Source: Elusimicrobiota bacterium (GTDB lineage Bacteria > Elusimicrobiota > Elusimicrobia > Elusimicrobiales > UBA9959). From it: a stretch of DNA of 64,000 bases. Position 1 is the stretch's first letter. Each line of letters opens with the position of its first letter. Under the pieces are notes generated by a model that saw nothing but the letters and a program-made list of their open reading frames with translations, was not told the DNA's origin and ran no database searches. Location of the stretch: assembly GCA_012517285.1 (NCBI GenBank), contig JAAYVG010000014.1, positions 26,040 through 90,039 on the forward strand, given 5' to 3'. Of the stretch, positions 39,421-47,831 are shown piece by piece. The position numbers and the translations under genes are program-made.

Positions 39421-39657
39421 ATGCCATATGGAGATGGAACAGGACCATTAGGTTTCGGACCAGCGACAGGCTGGGGCAGGGGACCGTGCGGAAGAGGACT
39501 TGCCAGAAGGGGAATGGCGCAAGGCAGGGGTTGGAGACGTGGTTACGTGTATTATTCAAAGGAAGATGAGATGTCTTCTCTCAAAGAAGAAAAAAAACTC
39601 CTCGAAGAAGAATTGAAAGCCATAAATTCTATGCTTGAAGACACGGAGAAAAAATGA
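39421..39657 (+). CDS. DUF5320-like Gly/Arg-rich small protein
   Basis: 'MPYGDGTGPLGFGPATGWGRGPCGRGLARRG' with a C-terminal coiled coil. Confidence 0.78.
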   Translation: MPYGDGTGPLGFGPATGWGRGPCGRGLARRGMAQGRGWRRGYVYYSKEDEMSSLKEEKKLLEEELKAINSMLEDTEKK

Positions 39658-40034
39658 AAAAAATAAGGCTTGCCGTCACTTTGACGGATGAAAAGGGAAT
39701 GGATAGTCAGGTCTCTGAGCATTTTGGCCAATGCGGCTATTTTTTGCTGGTGAACATAGAGAACGGAAAAATAACCTCCTCTAAAGTGGTACCCAATTCC
39801 GCCCAGCACGGCGGCGGAGGATGTCAGGCAGTGGCGGAGATACTCAAGCACGGGGTTTCAAATGTCATAGCCGGAGGAATGGGACCTAACGCCATAAATA
39901 AATTCGCGGCCGCCAATGTGCCGGTTTTTACTTACTGCGGTAAGGCTTCCGCCGCTATAAAGGAGTTTCTGGAAAGTTCGCTTGGAAGGATAGATCCTTG
40001 CGAAGATCACGAGCACGGCGGTTGCGGCCATTGA
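39654..40034 (+). CDS. NifX/NifB-like Fe-Mo cofactor-binding domain protein
   Basis: 'DSQVSEHFGQCGYFLLVNIENGKI', 'GVSNVIAGGMGPNAINKFAAANVPVF', C-terminal CEDHEHGGCGH. Confidence 0.88.
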   Translation: MKKIRLAVTLTDEKGMDSQVSEHFGQCGYFLLVNIENGKITSSKVVPNSAQHGGGGCQAVAEILKHGVSNVIAGGMGPNAINKFAAANVPVFTYCGKASAAIKEFLESSLGRIDPCEDHEHGGCGH

Positions 40035-40048
40035 CGCCGGGAGAAAAC

Positions 40049-40375
40049 ATGATAATAGCCATTACTTCTTTGGGAGAAACCCCCGACAGCGGTTTCAGCG
40101 AAAAATTCGGACGGGCGCCGTATTTTGTAATATACGACACATCATCCTCGTCGTTCATTGCTCTTAAAAATTCAGCTGTAGAGCTGGACAGCGGCGCCGG
40201 ACCCCAAGCCGTCAGACAACTTTCAGTCCGCGGGGTTAATCTGGTTCTTACCGGTCATTTGGGAGGCAATGCCGCCGCCGCTCTTGAGGCCGCAGGGATA
40301 AAGGCTGTTACCGGCTTTTCTTCCTCTAAAACAGTGAATGAAGTTTTGAATGATTTCAGGAATAAGTCAGGATGA
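40049..40375 (+). CDS. Second NifX/NifB-like domain protein
   Basis: 'PDSGFSEKFGRAPYFVIYDTSS' and 'GVNLVLTGHLGGNAAAALEAAGIKAVTG'; start at 40049 (track start 39998). Confidence 0.85.
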   Translation: MIIAITSLGETPDSGFSEKFGRAPYFVIYDTSSSSFIALKNSAVELDSGAGPQAVRQLSVRGVNLVLTGHLGGNAAAALEAAGIKAVTGFSSSKTVNEVLNDFRNKSG

Positions 40376-41103
40376 CCGGAATTTTAGGGGAGATTCTTTC
40401 CCTCTCTTCAGCGGGCTTCAGAATTGAGGAAGCGAGAGTCGGTTTTTTTACGACGGCGGTACTCTCCGTTTCGCCCGAAGGCAGAAAATACTGCGGTTTG
40501 GCCAGCACCTTAAGGGAAGGCGTCTGTTCAGGTGGAATTAGACCTGAACTTAAACTCAAGGGCGAAGATCCTCTCGTTATAGCCCGCGAACTAATTGGAG
40601 GCAGAGGTATAGAAGTTTCCCTGTCTTTCGCCTCCCTTAATTCCTGCATTCCTGGAGCCGGATTTATTGAAATAAACGCCGAGGAAATAATAAAACTGCG
40701 GGGAACCGGGAAGAAAACAGCCGTTATAGGCCATTTTCCTTTTACTGATCGTCTGTATTCTTGCGCCGGCCTTCTGAAAGTTTCCGACCTTTCTCCCAAG
40801 AGCGAAAAAGACATAAGTCCTGGAGAAATGGAAAAATTTCTACCGCAGGCCGATGTGGTGGCTCTGACCGCCCTTACTCTCATGAACGGCACTTTTGAAA
40901 GAATAATTTCTCTCTGTAAACGGGACGCCTTTAAGGTTCTCTTGGGTCCTTCCTCTCCTATGCATCCAGTTCTTCTCAAATATTTGGACTGTGTGTGTGG
41001 GACTTTTGTTCATGACCCGGCCGCGCTTTTGACGGATCTGTCAGAGGGAAGAAATTTCAGATTTCTTCGTGGCAAAAAAGCCGTAGCCATCGGGAGGTTT
41101 TAA
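40372..41103 (+). CDS. DUF364-like putative heavy-metal chelation protein
   Basis: 'VIGHFPFTDRL', 'LPQADVVALTALTLMNGTFERIISL', 'VLLGPSSPMHPVLL'. Confidence 0.75.
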   Translation: MTGILGEILSLSSAGFRIEEARVGFFTTAVLSVSPEGRKYCGLASTLREGVCSGGIRPELKLKGEDPLVIARELIGGRGIEVSLSFASLNSCIPGAGFIEINAEEIIKLRGTGKKTAVIGHFPFTDRLYSCAGLLKVSDLSPKSEKDISPGEMEKFLPQADVVALTALTLMNGTFERIISLCKRDAFKVLLGPSSPMHPVLLKYLDCVCGTFVHDPAALLTDLSEGRNFRFLRGKKAVAIGRF

Positions 41104-41954
41104 TGATAATTTCCGTGGCCAGCGGTAAGGGGGGAACTGGAAAAACGACTGTGGCGGTTAATATTGCCCTGTCTCTTAAAGGATCCGTTATAGTGGATTG
41201 CGATGTGGAAGAGCCGAATGCCGCTATTTTTCTTAAGCCGGAAATTTCTTCCGTTGAAGATGTTTCGGCGCTTTTGCCAGAGGTGGACGAAAGTCTTTGC
41301 GACCGTTGCGGCCTTTGCGCCGGGATCTGCGAATATAAAGCCATCAATGTTTTTAAGAACATATCCTCGGGGGTTTTCATCCTCCCTCATTTATGTCATA
41401 ATTGCGGAGCCTGCGTCTGGATTTGTCCACACAAAGCAATAAAGGAAGTTCCAAAAAGGATAGGAATTGTCGAAACTGGATTTTCCGGCGATATTTTTTA
41501 CGTGGCAGGACGCCTGGACCCAGGAGAAATAAAAACACCCTTTTTAATAAATGAGGTAAAGAAAAAAATTTCCAGGGAAAGACCAACGATAATAGACTCT
41601 CCTCCGGGAGCTTCGTGTCCCATGGTCGCGGCTGTGAAAGGTTCGGATTTCTGCCTTATGGTTACCGAACCTACGGAATTTGGAATGAATGATCTTGAGA
41701 TAGCCGTTGAAGCCGTCAGAAAGATGAATATCCCTTTAGGAGTCGTAATAAACAAATGGGAAGGACAGAAAGATTTTGAAGCGAGACTCACTGGTAAAGG
41801 CATAAAAGTTATTGAAAAAATCCCTTTTGACCGCGAAATCGCCGTTTCTTATTCAAAGGGCGCGACAGCGATTTCTCTCCCGGGTTACGCCGATATATTC
41901 GGTAGAATTCTTGAAAAAATATTTTTATTTGCCAATGCCGGGCGATCAGACTGA
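41103..41954 (+). CDS. MinD-family ATPase with inserted 2x[4Fe-4S] ferredoxin domain (1)
   Basis: 'ISVASGKGGTGKTTVAVNIA' deviant Walker A; 'CDRCGLCAGICEYKAI' and 'CHNCGACVWICPHKAI'. Confidence 0.93.
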   Translation: MIISVASGKGGTGKTTVAVNIALSLKGSVIVDCDVEEPNAAIFLKPEISSVEDVSALLPEVDESLCDRCGLCAGICEYKAINVFKNISSGVFILPHLCHNCGACVWICPHKAIKEVPKRIGIVETGFSGDIFYVAGRLDPGEIKTPFLINEVKKKISRERPTIIDSPPGASCPMVAAVKGSDFCLMVTEPTEFGMNDLEIAVEAVRKMNIPLGVVINKWEGQKDFEARLTGKGIKVIEKIPFDREIAVSYSKGATAISLPGYADIFGRILEKIFLFANAGRSD

Positions 41955-41957
41955 AAT

Positions 41958-42845
41958 ATGAAACAACTGGTTATAATAAGCGGAAAAGGCGGAACGGGCA
42001 AGACCACCCTCGCGGCCTCTTTTTGCGTTCTTGCATCTGGTTGTGTCATAGCAGATTGTGATGTGGATGCTGCGGATATGCATATACTCCTTCATCCTGA
42101 AACTCTGGCTTCTAATGACTTTTATGGGGGTAAGACTGCCGTTATAAACCCGTCCGTTTGCGTCTCATGCGGGAGATGCGTGGAAATCTGTCGGTTTGGA
42201 GCTATAAGCAAAAATTTCAAGGTTGACCTTTACTCCTGCGAGGGGTGCGGTTTTTGTGCCATGGTGTGTCCGGTAAAAGCGGTGGAGATGAAAGAAAGAT
42301 TTTCCGGTAAATGGTTTTTTTCAAAAACTCCGTACGGTCCTTTATTACATGCCAGACTCGAACCTGGCTCGGAAAATTCTGGCAAATTGGTAAGCAAGAT
42401 AAAAAAAGAAGCCATTGAGACAGCCACCCGGGAAAACAAGGATATTATAATAATCGACGGCCCACCGGGAACGGGGTGCCCGCTCATGGCCTCGCTTTCT
42501 GGGGCAGATCTGGCTGTCATAATAACCGAGCCGACACTCTCCGGCATTCACGATATGAAAAGAGTTTTTGAAACTGCTGTTTTGCTTAAAATTTCCTGCG
42601 CCGTCATTGTCAATAAATGGGACATAAATGCGGAAAATTCCTGGGAAATAGAAAAATACTGCTTTGACAACGGAATAAAACTTCTCGGCAGAATACCTTT
42701 TGACAAAAGTGCGGAAAAAGCGATAGAAGATATGGAGCCTCTGGTTAAGAATACTAATTCTCCCGCCGCTAAGGAAATAGAAAAAATATGGAATAAGATA
42801 CAGGAAGAGTTTTTTTGCGGAGAAAAAGGAGAAAAAAATGGATAA
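41958..42845 (+). CDS. MinD-family ATPase with inserted 2x[4Fe-4S] ferredoxin domain (2)
   Basis: 'LVIISGKGGTGKTTLAASFC'; 'CVSCGRCVEICRFGAI' and 'CEGCGFCAMVCPVKAV'. Confidence 0.93.
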   Translation: MKQLVIISGKGGTGKTTLAASFCVLASGCVIADCDVDAADMHILLHPETLASNDFYGGKTAVINPSVCVSCGRCVEICRFGAISKNFKVDLYSCEGCGFCAMVCPVKAVEMKERFSGKWFFSKTPYGPLLHARLEPGSENSGKLVSKIKKEAIETATRENKDIIIIDGPPGTGCPLMASLSGADLAVIITEPTLSGIHDMKRVFETAVLLKISCAVIVNKWDINAENSWEIEKYCFDNGIKLLGRIPFDKSAEKAIEDMEPLVKNTNSPAAKEIEKIWNKIQEEFFCGEKGEKNG

Positions 42846-43218
42846 AGGAAAAAACACGGTGATAATAGAGGAGATAATTGAAAAATATTCCGGAAAAATG
42901 GAAACCCCCGAAGTTTTTTCCAGATTTAAAGGCCCCTGCGGTGACGAGATGGAATTTTACCTGAGATTTAAGGACGGCACCATTTCCGGGATAAAATACC
43001 ATACTTCAGGCTGTGGCTGGACTTCGGCCTGTGGGGCTATTGTTTGCTTTTACGCGGATGGAAGGAATATTGAAGAAGCATTGTTCATTTCTCCCGGTCT
43101 GATATCCAAAACCCTAGGAGGATTGCCACCGGATCACGAGCATTGCCCGATTCTGGCATGTTCTTCTTTCTATTCCGCTCTGGGAAAGTGGATGGTCTGC
43201 GAGAAAAATGGAAAATGA
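42838..43218 (+). CDS. IscU/NifU-like iron-sulfur cluster scaffold-type protein
   Basis: 'GPCGDEMEFYLRFKDGTISGIKYHTSGCGWTSACGAIVCFYADGRNIEEA' and a conserved C-terminal Cys. Confidence 0.75.
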   Translation: MDKGKNTVIIEEIIEKYSGKMETPEVFSRFKGPCGDEMEFYLRFKDGTISGIKYHTSGCGWTSACGAIVCFYADGRNIEEALFISPGLISKTLGGLPPDHEHCPILACSSFYSALGKWMVCEKNGK

Positions 43219-43273
43219 AAATAGGGGAAAAGCGTTTGCTTTTTCGTATAATAATATAAGTAGGGGAGGATAG

Positions 43274-43447
43274 ATGGATTCATTCGTTGCTAAGAAAATA
43301 TTTCTGACCAAAGGAGTGGGCAGACATAAGGAAAAACAATGGGAAATGAGCGGGAAGATAGTAAAAACCATGAATATGACCAAATCAGCCATAGGCAAGG
43401 AAGGCATCTGGACCACAGTGGTCGCTGCCGCCGTTTTCGCCGAATAA
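43274..43447 (+). CDS. 57-aa ORF: internally deleted pyruvoyl-dependent arginine decarboxylase homologue
   Basis: MDSFVAKKIFLTKGVGRHKEK|QWEMSGKIVKTMNMTKSAIGKEGIWTTVVAAAVFAE matches both ends of the 28577-29122 protein; AGGGGAGG Shine-Dalgarno; not listed in the ORF track. Confidence 0.75.
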   Translation: MDSFVAKKIFLTKGVGRHKEKQWEMSGKIVKTMNMTKSAIGKEGIWTTVVAAAVFAE

Positions 43448-43448
43448 T

Positions 43449-43889
43449 ATGAACAGCGACAAGGAACAGGAAAACCATTCCCGACTGCACGCTTCTCATG
43501 ACACTTGCATCGTCTGCGGAGAAAAGAACCCCTTCGGGCTGAAGGTTTCGTTCAGGTTGACCCAAAAAGGTGGGGTTGAAGCCGAATTTATGCCTAAATT
43601 CGCCTATGAAGGCTATAAAGGACTGCTCCAGGGCGGGGTGATTGCATCGCTGATGGACAGCGCTATGACCAACTGCCTCTTTTACCACGGAGTATCCGCT
43701 TTTACCGCCGAACTTTCAGTAAAATACAGGAAACCGGTGCACTGCGGCAGGAAAATGCTGGTAACCGCTAAAATAGAGAAATCATGGAATCCGCTTCACT
43801 TTCTCAGTTCCTCGATGTTTCAGGAAGGGGAGCTGGTTGCCGAGGCGACAGCGAAATTCATGGAAAGCGATTTGCTTGAAAAAAAATGA
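43449..43889 (+). CDS. PaaI-like hotdog thioesterase
   Basis: 'CIVCGEKNPFGLKVSFRL', 'YEGYKGLLQGGVIASLMDSAMTNCL', 'VKYRKPVHCGRKMLVTAKI'. Confidence 0.85.
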   Translation: MNSDKEQENHSRLHASHDTCIVCGEKNPFGLKVSFRLTQKGGVEAEFMPKFAYEGYKGLLQGGVIASLMDSAMTNCLFYHGVSAFTAELSVKYRKPVHCGRKMLVTAKIEKSWNPLHFLSSSMFQEGELVAEATAKFMESDLLEKK

Positions 43890-44006
43890 ATTCATATAAT
43901 TTCAGAATACCGCGCGAAAAAATCCGCTTTATTTCTCGCCAATCTCTTTTTGACTTCCGCATTTTTTTAGTTAAAAAAAACTTTTCTCATAGGGGAATTT
44001 TTTAAG

Positions 44007-44234
44007 AAACCTCTGTCCAACTTCGTAGGTTGGACAGGTAACTCCATTTACAAATTTTCATCCAACTTCGTAAGTTAGATAGGTTATTCTCACTTTTTTA
44101 GGTTCATCTTCTGCCTACGCTGAAACAGCTTCGGCAGACAGGCCTGCCTACGCCCAAGCGGCTTCGCCATGCTGGTTGTATTGGATAACTTTATCCACAT
44201 GCCTAAAAAGTCCAATATGTTATGGACCCTTACA
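44007..44234. repeat. Composite dispersed repeat, copy 3
   Basis: ACCTCTGTCCAACTTCGTAGGTTGGACAGG...CCTAAAAAGTCCAATATGTTATGGACCCTTACA, near-identical to copy 1. Confidence 0.9.
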
Positions 44235-44300
44235 CAAGTTGTTAGTTTTTTTTCATCGCCCCATATTTAACAGATGAAATCCACCTATGTTTTTTTAATA

Positions 44301-44338
44301 TTGTTATTCTCTAATTCTGCAGAATTAGAGAATAACAA
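44301..44338. repeat. 38-bp perfect palindrome
   Basis: TTGTTATTCTCTAATTCTG/CAGAATTAGAGAATAACAA. Confidence 0.85.
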
Positions 44339-44725
44339 AAGTGATATGGTTTATATGATAACTGGTTTGATTGTGTGAATATAAAAAACAATGAGTCGGT
44401 CTATGGATTAAGACTTCTTCTCTGTTTTATCCCTCTTCCCAAATAACTAATTTCCCCTTCTTACTAAACAACCAAACAACTAAATAACTAATTTATCTGT
44501 CTTAATTTAATCCGTTTACATATTTGATTAAATCATTTTTCATCTTGACGATTCTTCTTCCTAAATAACCAAATAACTAATCTGTCCGTTTACATCTTGA
44601 TGATTACAAATAACTTTTTTAGTGCACCTATATAAAAAAATATTTCAAAGACACCGTAAAAATTTGCTTTAATTTTTATTATAATAGTATAATAGGTAGT
44701 ATAAATATATGGGTATGGGATTACA

Positions 44726-44905
44726 ATGGATTACAATTATTTAAAAAGAAAAAAACAGAAAGAGATTAATATTATAAGAACTTCAAATAATGATGAAACA
44801 CTTGATAGAACATTAGTTAAAAAAGAGGTAAACATGAAAAAGCAAAAAAAACAAATAAAGAAAGGAAAGAAAGTAATAAAAAAGGCAAAAAAGGGAAAAA
44901 AGTAA
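44726..44905 (+). CDS. Putative 59-aa lysine-rich basic protein
   Basis: MDYNYLKRKKQKEINIIRTSNNDETLDRTLVKKEVNMKKQKKQIKKGKKVIKKAKKGKK; below the ORF-track length cut; no clear Shine-Dalgarno. Confidence 0.35.
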   Translation: MDYNYLKRKKQKEINIIRTSNNDETLDRTLVKKEVNMKKQKKQIKKGKKVIKKAKKGKK

Positions 44906-45224
44906 AACATTAAAACTATACTATAGTAGTGTTTCCCAACAGAAAAATATATACTGCAGATATTGCAGTGTGATATTTTTGTAGTTTGGAGTTTTTGACG
45001 CTACAAATATTTTGGATTTTGTATAATCTCTATTATTCTTTTATAATATCTTCTCCCTAGATAACGAGATAACTAAATAACTACTATGTATGTCTTCATA
45101 TTGATGATTCTTCTTCCTAAATAACCAAATAACTAATCTGTCTGTCTTCATCTGACTTTTATCCGTCTACATCTTGACTTAATCTGTTTACATCTCGATG
45201 ATATAAAAATGGTAAAATAGATTT

Positions 45225-45872
45225 ATGAACACTAAATACACTATCGCTTATGAGTATCATAATTCACTCTATCTCAATATAACAAACAGATGTCCAAACC
45301 TCTGTGTGTTCTGCATAAAAAATAAGTGGAATATGGATTACAGAGGATACAATTTAAAACTATTAAAGGAGCCATCTGTTGAGGATATTAAAGTTGATGT
45401 AGAAAAAAATTTTTTAAATAAAAAATACGATGAGATAGTTTTCTGTGGTTATGGTGAGCCAACGATGAGATGGGATACTGCAAAAGAATTTATAATGGCC
45501 GTAAGATCGGGCAGTGTCAAGTCTGTTCCACCCAAAATAAGAATAAGGATTAATACAAATGGGTTGGGCAACCTTATAAATAAAAGGGATATTACTCTCG
45601 AGATGAAAGGGCTTGTTGATGCTCTTCATATAAGCCTTAACACTCGAAGCAGGGAACAGTGGGTTAAATTGATGCAGCCATTTAATGATTACAGGGATAA
45701 TGGTTTTGATTCCGTGATTGATTTTATAAAAAGAGCAAAGGGGAGTGTAAAGGAGGTTATCGTTACTGCTGTGGAGCTCGAAGAAGTTGATATCAAGGCA
45801 GTTGAAAACCTTGCTAATTCACTCGGTGTTGGATTTAGACGAAGACCACTGCTTGATTATGAAGAAGCTTGA
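45225..45872 (+). CDS. Radical SAM protein, resembling the TatD-linked family
   Basis: 'LNITNRCPNLCVFCIKNKW', 'EIVFCGYGEPTMRWD'. Confidence 0.82.
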   Translation: MNTKYTIAYEYHNSLYLNITNRCPNLCVFCIKNKWNMDYRGYNLKLLKEPSVEDIKVDVEKNFLNKKYDEIVFCGYGEPTMRWDTAKEFIMAVRSGSVKSVPPKIRIRINTNGLGNLINKRDITLEMKGLVDALHISLNTRSREQWVKLMQPFNDYRDNGFDSVIDFIKRAKGSVKEVIVTAVELEEVDIKAVENLANSLGVGFRRRPLLDYEEA

Positions 45873-46323
45873 GAAACAGGATTTTTTGATATTGATCATT
45901 ATTATACTCTTTGTTTTTCTTATAATTCCTGTCACGGTATTCAGGGATGTTTTCTCTGGATATTTTACGTTTATAGACACATGGACTGAGAAGCCTATCA
46001 TATATCTTAAAAAGCAGATTGTATCAAAGACGCCTGAAAAACACTCTGTCAATGATGAAAGGTTGTCTCTGCCTGATTTTAAGTTTGTAAGATTTGAGAT
46101 TAATATCAAGGCTGATGATGTTTATGTGATAGGTGATTTTAATAAGTGGAAGCATATAAACAATCTTACATTGAAGAAAAACATATGGGAGACAGAGATT
46201 CCACTTGTAAGCGGGAGATACAGATATCTTTTTCTTGTGGATGGTAAAGAGATTCTTGATCCTATGAATCCTGAGATAGACTACTATGATGGTAAAAAGG
46301 TTTCAGTGGTAGAGGTCAAATAA
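45859..46323 (+). CDS. Membrane-anchored AMPK-beta/CBM48-like glycogen-binding domain protein
   Basis: N-terminal TM helix 'ILIIIILFVFLIIPVTVF'; 'VRFEINIKADDVYVIGDFNKWK...WETEIPLVSGRYRYLFLVDGKEILDPMNPE'. Confidence 0.8.
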   Translation: MKKLEKQDFLILIIIILFVFLIIPVTVFRDVFSGYFTFIDTWTEKPIIYLKKQIVSKTPEKHSVNDERLSLPDFKFVRFEINIKADDVYVIGDFNKWKHINNLTLKKNIWETEIPLVSGRYRYLFLVDGKEILDPMNPEIDYYDGKKVSVVEVK

Positions 46324-47790
46324 ATGCTTTTAATCAAGTTCGCTATGCTTTTTTTAACATCTCTTTATTCTGCTGATTATAGATCTATTTTATGGATAAC
46401 CAGCTCAACATCAGATGTAAATGAGATTATAAAATTCAAAGCTGATAATAATCTATCATTTGAGCTTTCACTGCTTTCTGACTCCATGGCTTCTATGCCT
46501 GAAGACAGTGCATTTGAATATATTGATGGTTTTTTAAGTTTTTATCCTGTAGAGACTGTATTTTTTCCATCCAAAAGTGGTATTAAAGAATTTCAAAATT
46601 ATGATGATAGTGGTGATCTGTTCAGAAGTTTTTTTGATTATTACTATACAACATATTTGAAGATGAATGGGAGCAGGGGATTGTTATCAGGTTATGGTGT
46701 TGGAAGTTATGATATGATATCTTTTGCAAAGGATCATGGATATAACTGGATCTTTGGTGGCATTTCCTCATCAACCTTTTCTGGTGTTAAAAAAATTAAT
46801 GACTTTAACACAGTTTTTTTTGATCTTCTGAGGTCAACTGATGCGATATACACATCATCAAACACATTTTTTATAGTAAATGATATGGATAGTAGTAACT
46901 CATCGCTTGATATGTTAAAAAACATTTTAGCTGATAAAAGCATAAGCTTTATAAAAGTTTCTGATGCTGTTATGATATCAACACCATCTGTTATGGATTC
47001 CACAGATTCATTTCAAGGTTTATTTATACCTTTAAATGAGACAGTAAGCTGTCCTGCCTATTTAAACTATATGAATTATCTTGTACTTCTTACAGAGGAT
47101 ATTTCCAAGAAGGATTATTCCACTGCAGAAGATATATTTGAAAACTATATAAATCTTTTTAATTATTTTAAAGATATCTGTCAGGCTAAAGAATCTTTTG
47201 CCGATGATATAAGAGAGATTACAAATAATATTTATATAAATCTTTATCAAGATCCTCCATATTTCATAAACTATGATTTTTTAAATAATTTTAATATAAA
47301 AAAATATGTAAGAAATAATACTGATACAGGAGTTTATTTCAATTCTTTATCGTCGCAAACAATAAAAAGTTTTAGTGTTGTTAGTGATACATCTACGGAT
47401 TCAGTTGTTTTTACAATTGAGTTTTCAACTCAGAATATTTTTGATGAAACACATATATATATAGATATCAACCAGAGAAGAAATGCTGGTAGTGATATCA
47501 TTATAGGAAGGGATGAGAGGATCGATGGGCTTTACGGCTGGGAGTATGCCTTTGTGATAAAAGACAGTTCTGTAGTATTATACAAAAACTCTTACAGAGA
47601 CTATTACAAATTCAAGACTTATAGGCTTTCATACAATGGAGATAGGGCTTATTTCAAAGTTAAGGCATCTGATCTAATCGGTAATTTTGTTAACTGGAAT
47701 TATACAGTTGTTAATTATGATAAAAACCAACTCATTGATGGTATATACGAAACGGCTGATATGAAGTTTTTGTATCCAGTAACCTATTGA
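46324..47790 (+). CDS. Secreted protein with glucodextranase/DOMON-like C-terminal domain
   Basis: C-terminus 'VFTIEFSTQNIFDETHIYIDINQRRNAGSDIIIGRDERIDGLYGWEYAFVIKDSSVVLYKN'; N-terminal half not recognised with confidence. Confidence 0.5.
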   Translation: MLLIKFAMLFLTSLYSADYRSILWITSSTSDVNEIIKFKADNNLSFELSLLSDSMASMPEDSAFEYIDGFLSFYPVETVFFPSKSGIKEFQNYDDSGDLFRSFFDYYYTTYLKMNGSRGLLSGYGVGSYDMISFAKDHGYNWIFGGISSSTFSGVKKINDFNTVFFDLLRSTDAIYTSSNTFFIVNDMDSSNSSLDMLKNILADKSISFIKVSDAVMISTPSVMDSTDSFQGLFIPLNETVSCPAYLNYMNYLVLLTEDISKKDYSTAEDIFENYINLFNYFKDICQAKESFADDIREITNNIYINLYQDPPYFINYDFLNNFNIKKYVRNNTDTGVYFNSLSSQTIKSFSVVSDTSTDSVVFTIEFSTQNIFDETHIYIDINQRRNAGSDIIIGRDERIDGLYGWEYAFVIKDSSVVLYKNSYRDYYKFKTYRLSYNGDRAYFKVKASDLIGNFVNWNYTVVNYDKNQLIDGIYETADMKFLYPVTY

Positions 47791-47831
47791 TTTGGTTTGA
47801 TTATTTTAATTTTTTTTGCTATTCTAATTCT

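Noticed and set aside
44420-45205. Possible CRISPR array
   Set aside because: The repeats are degenerate, variably spaced and lack unique equal-length spacers; no cas genes in the window
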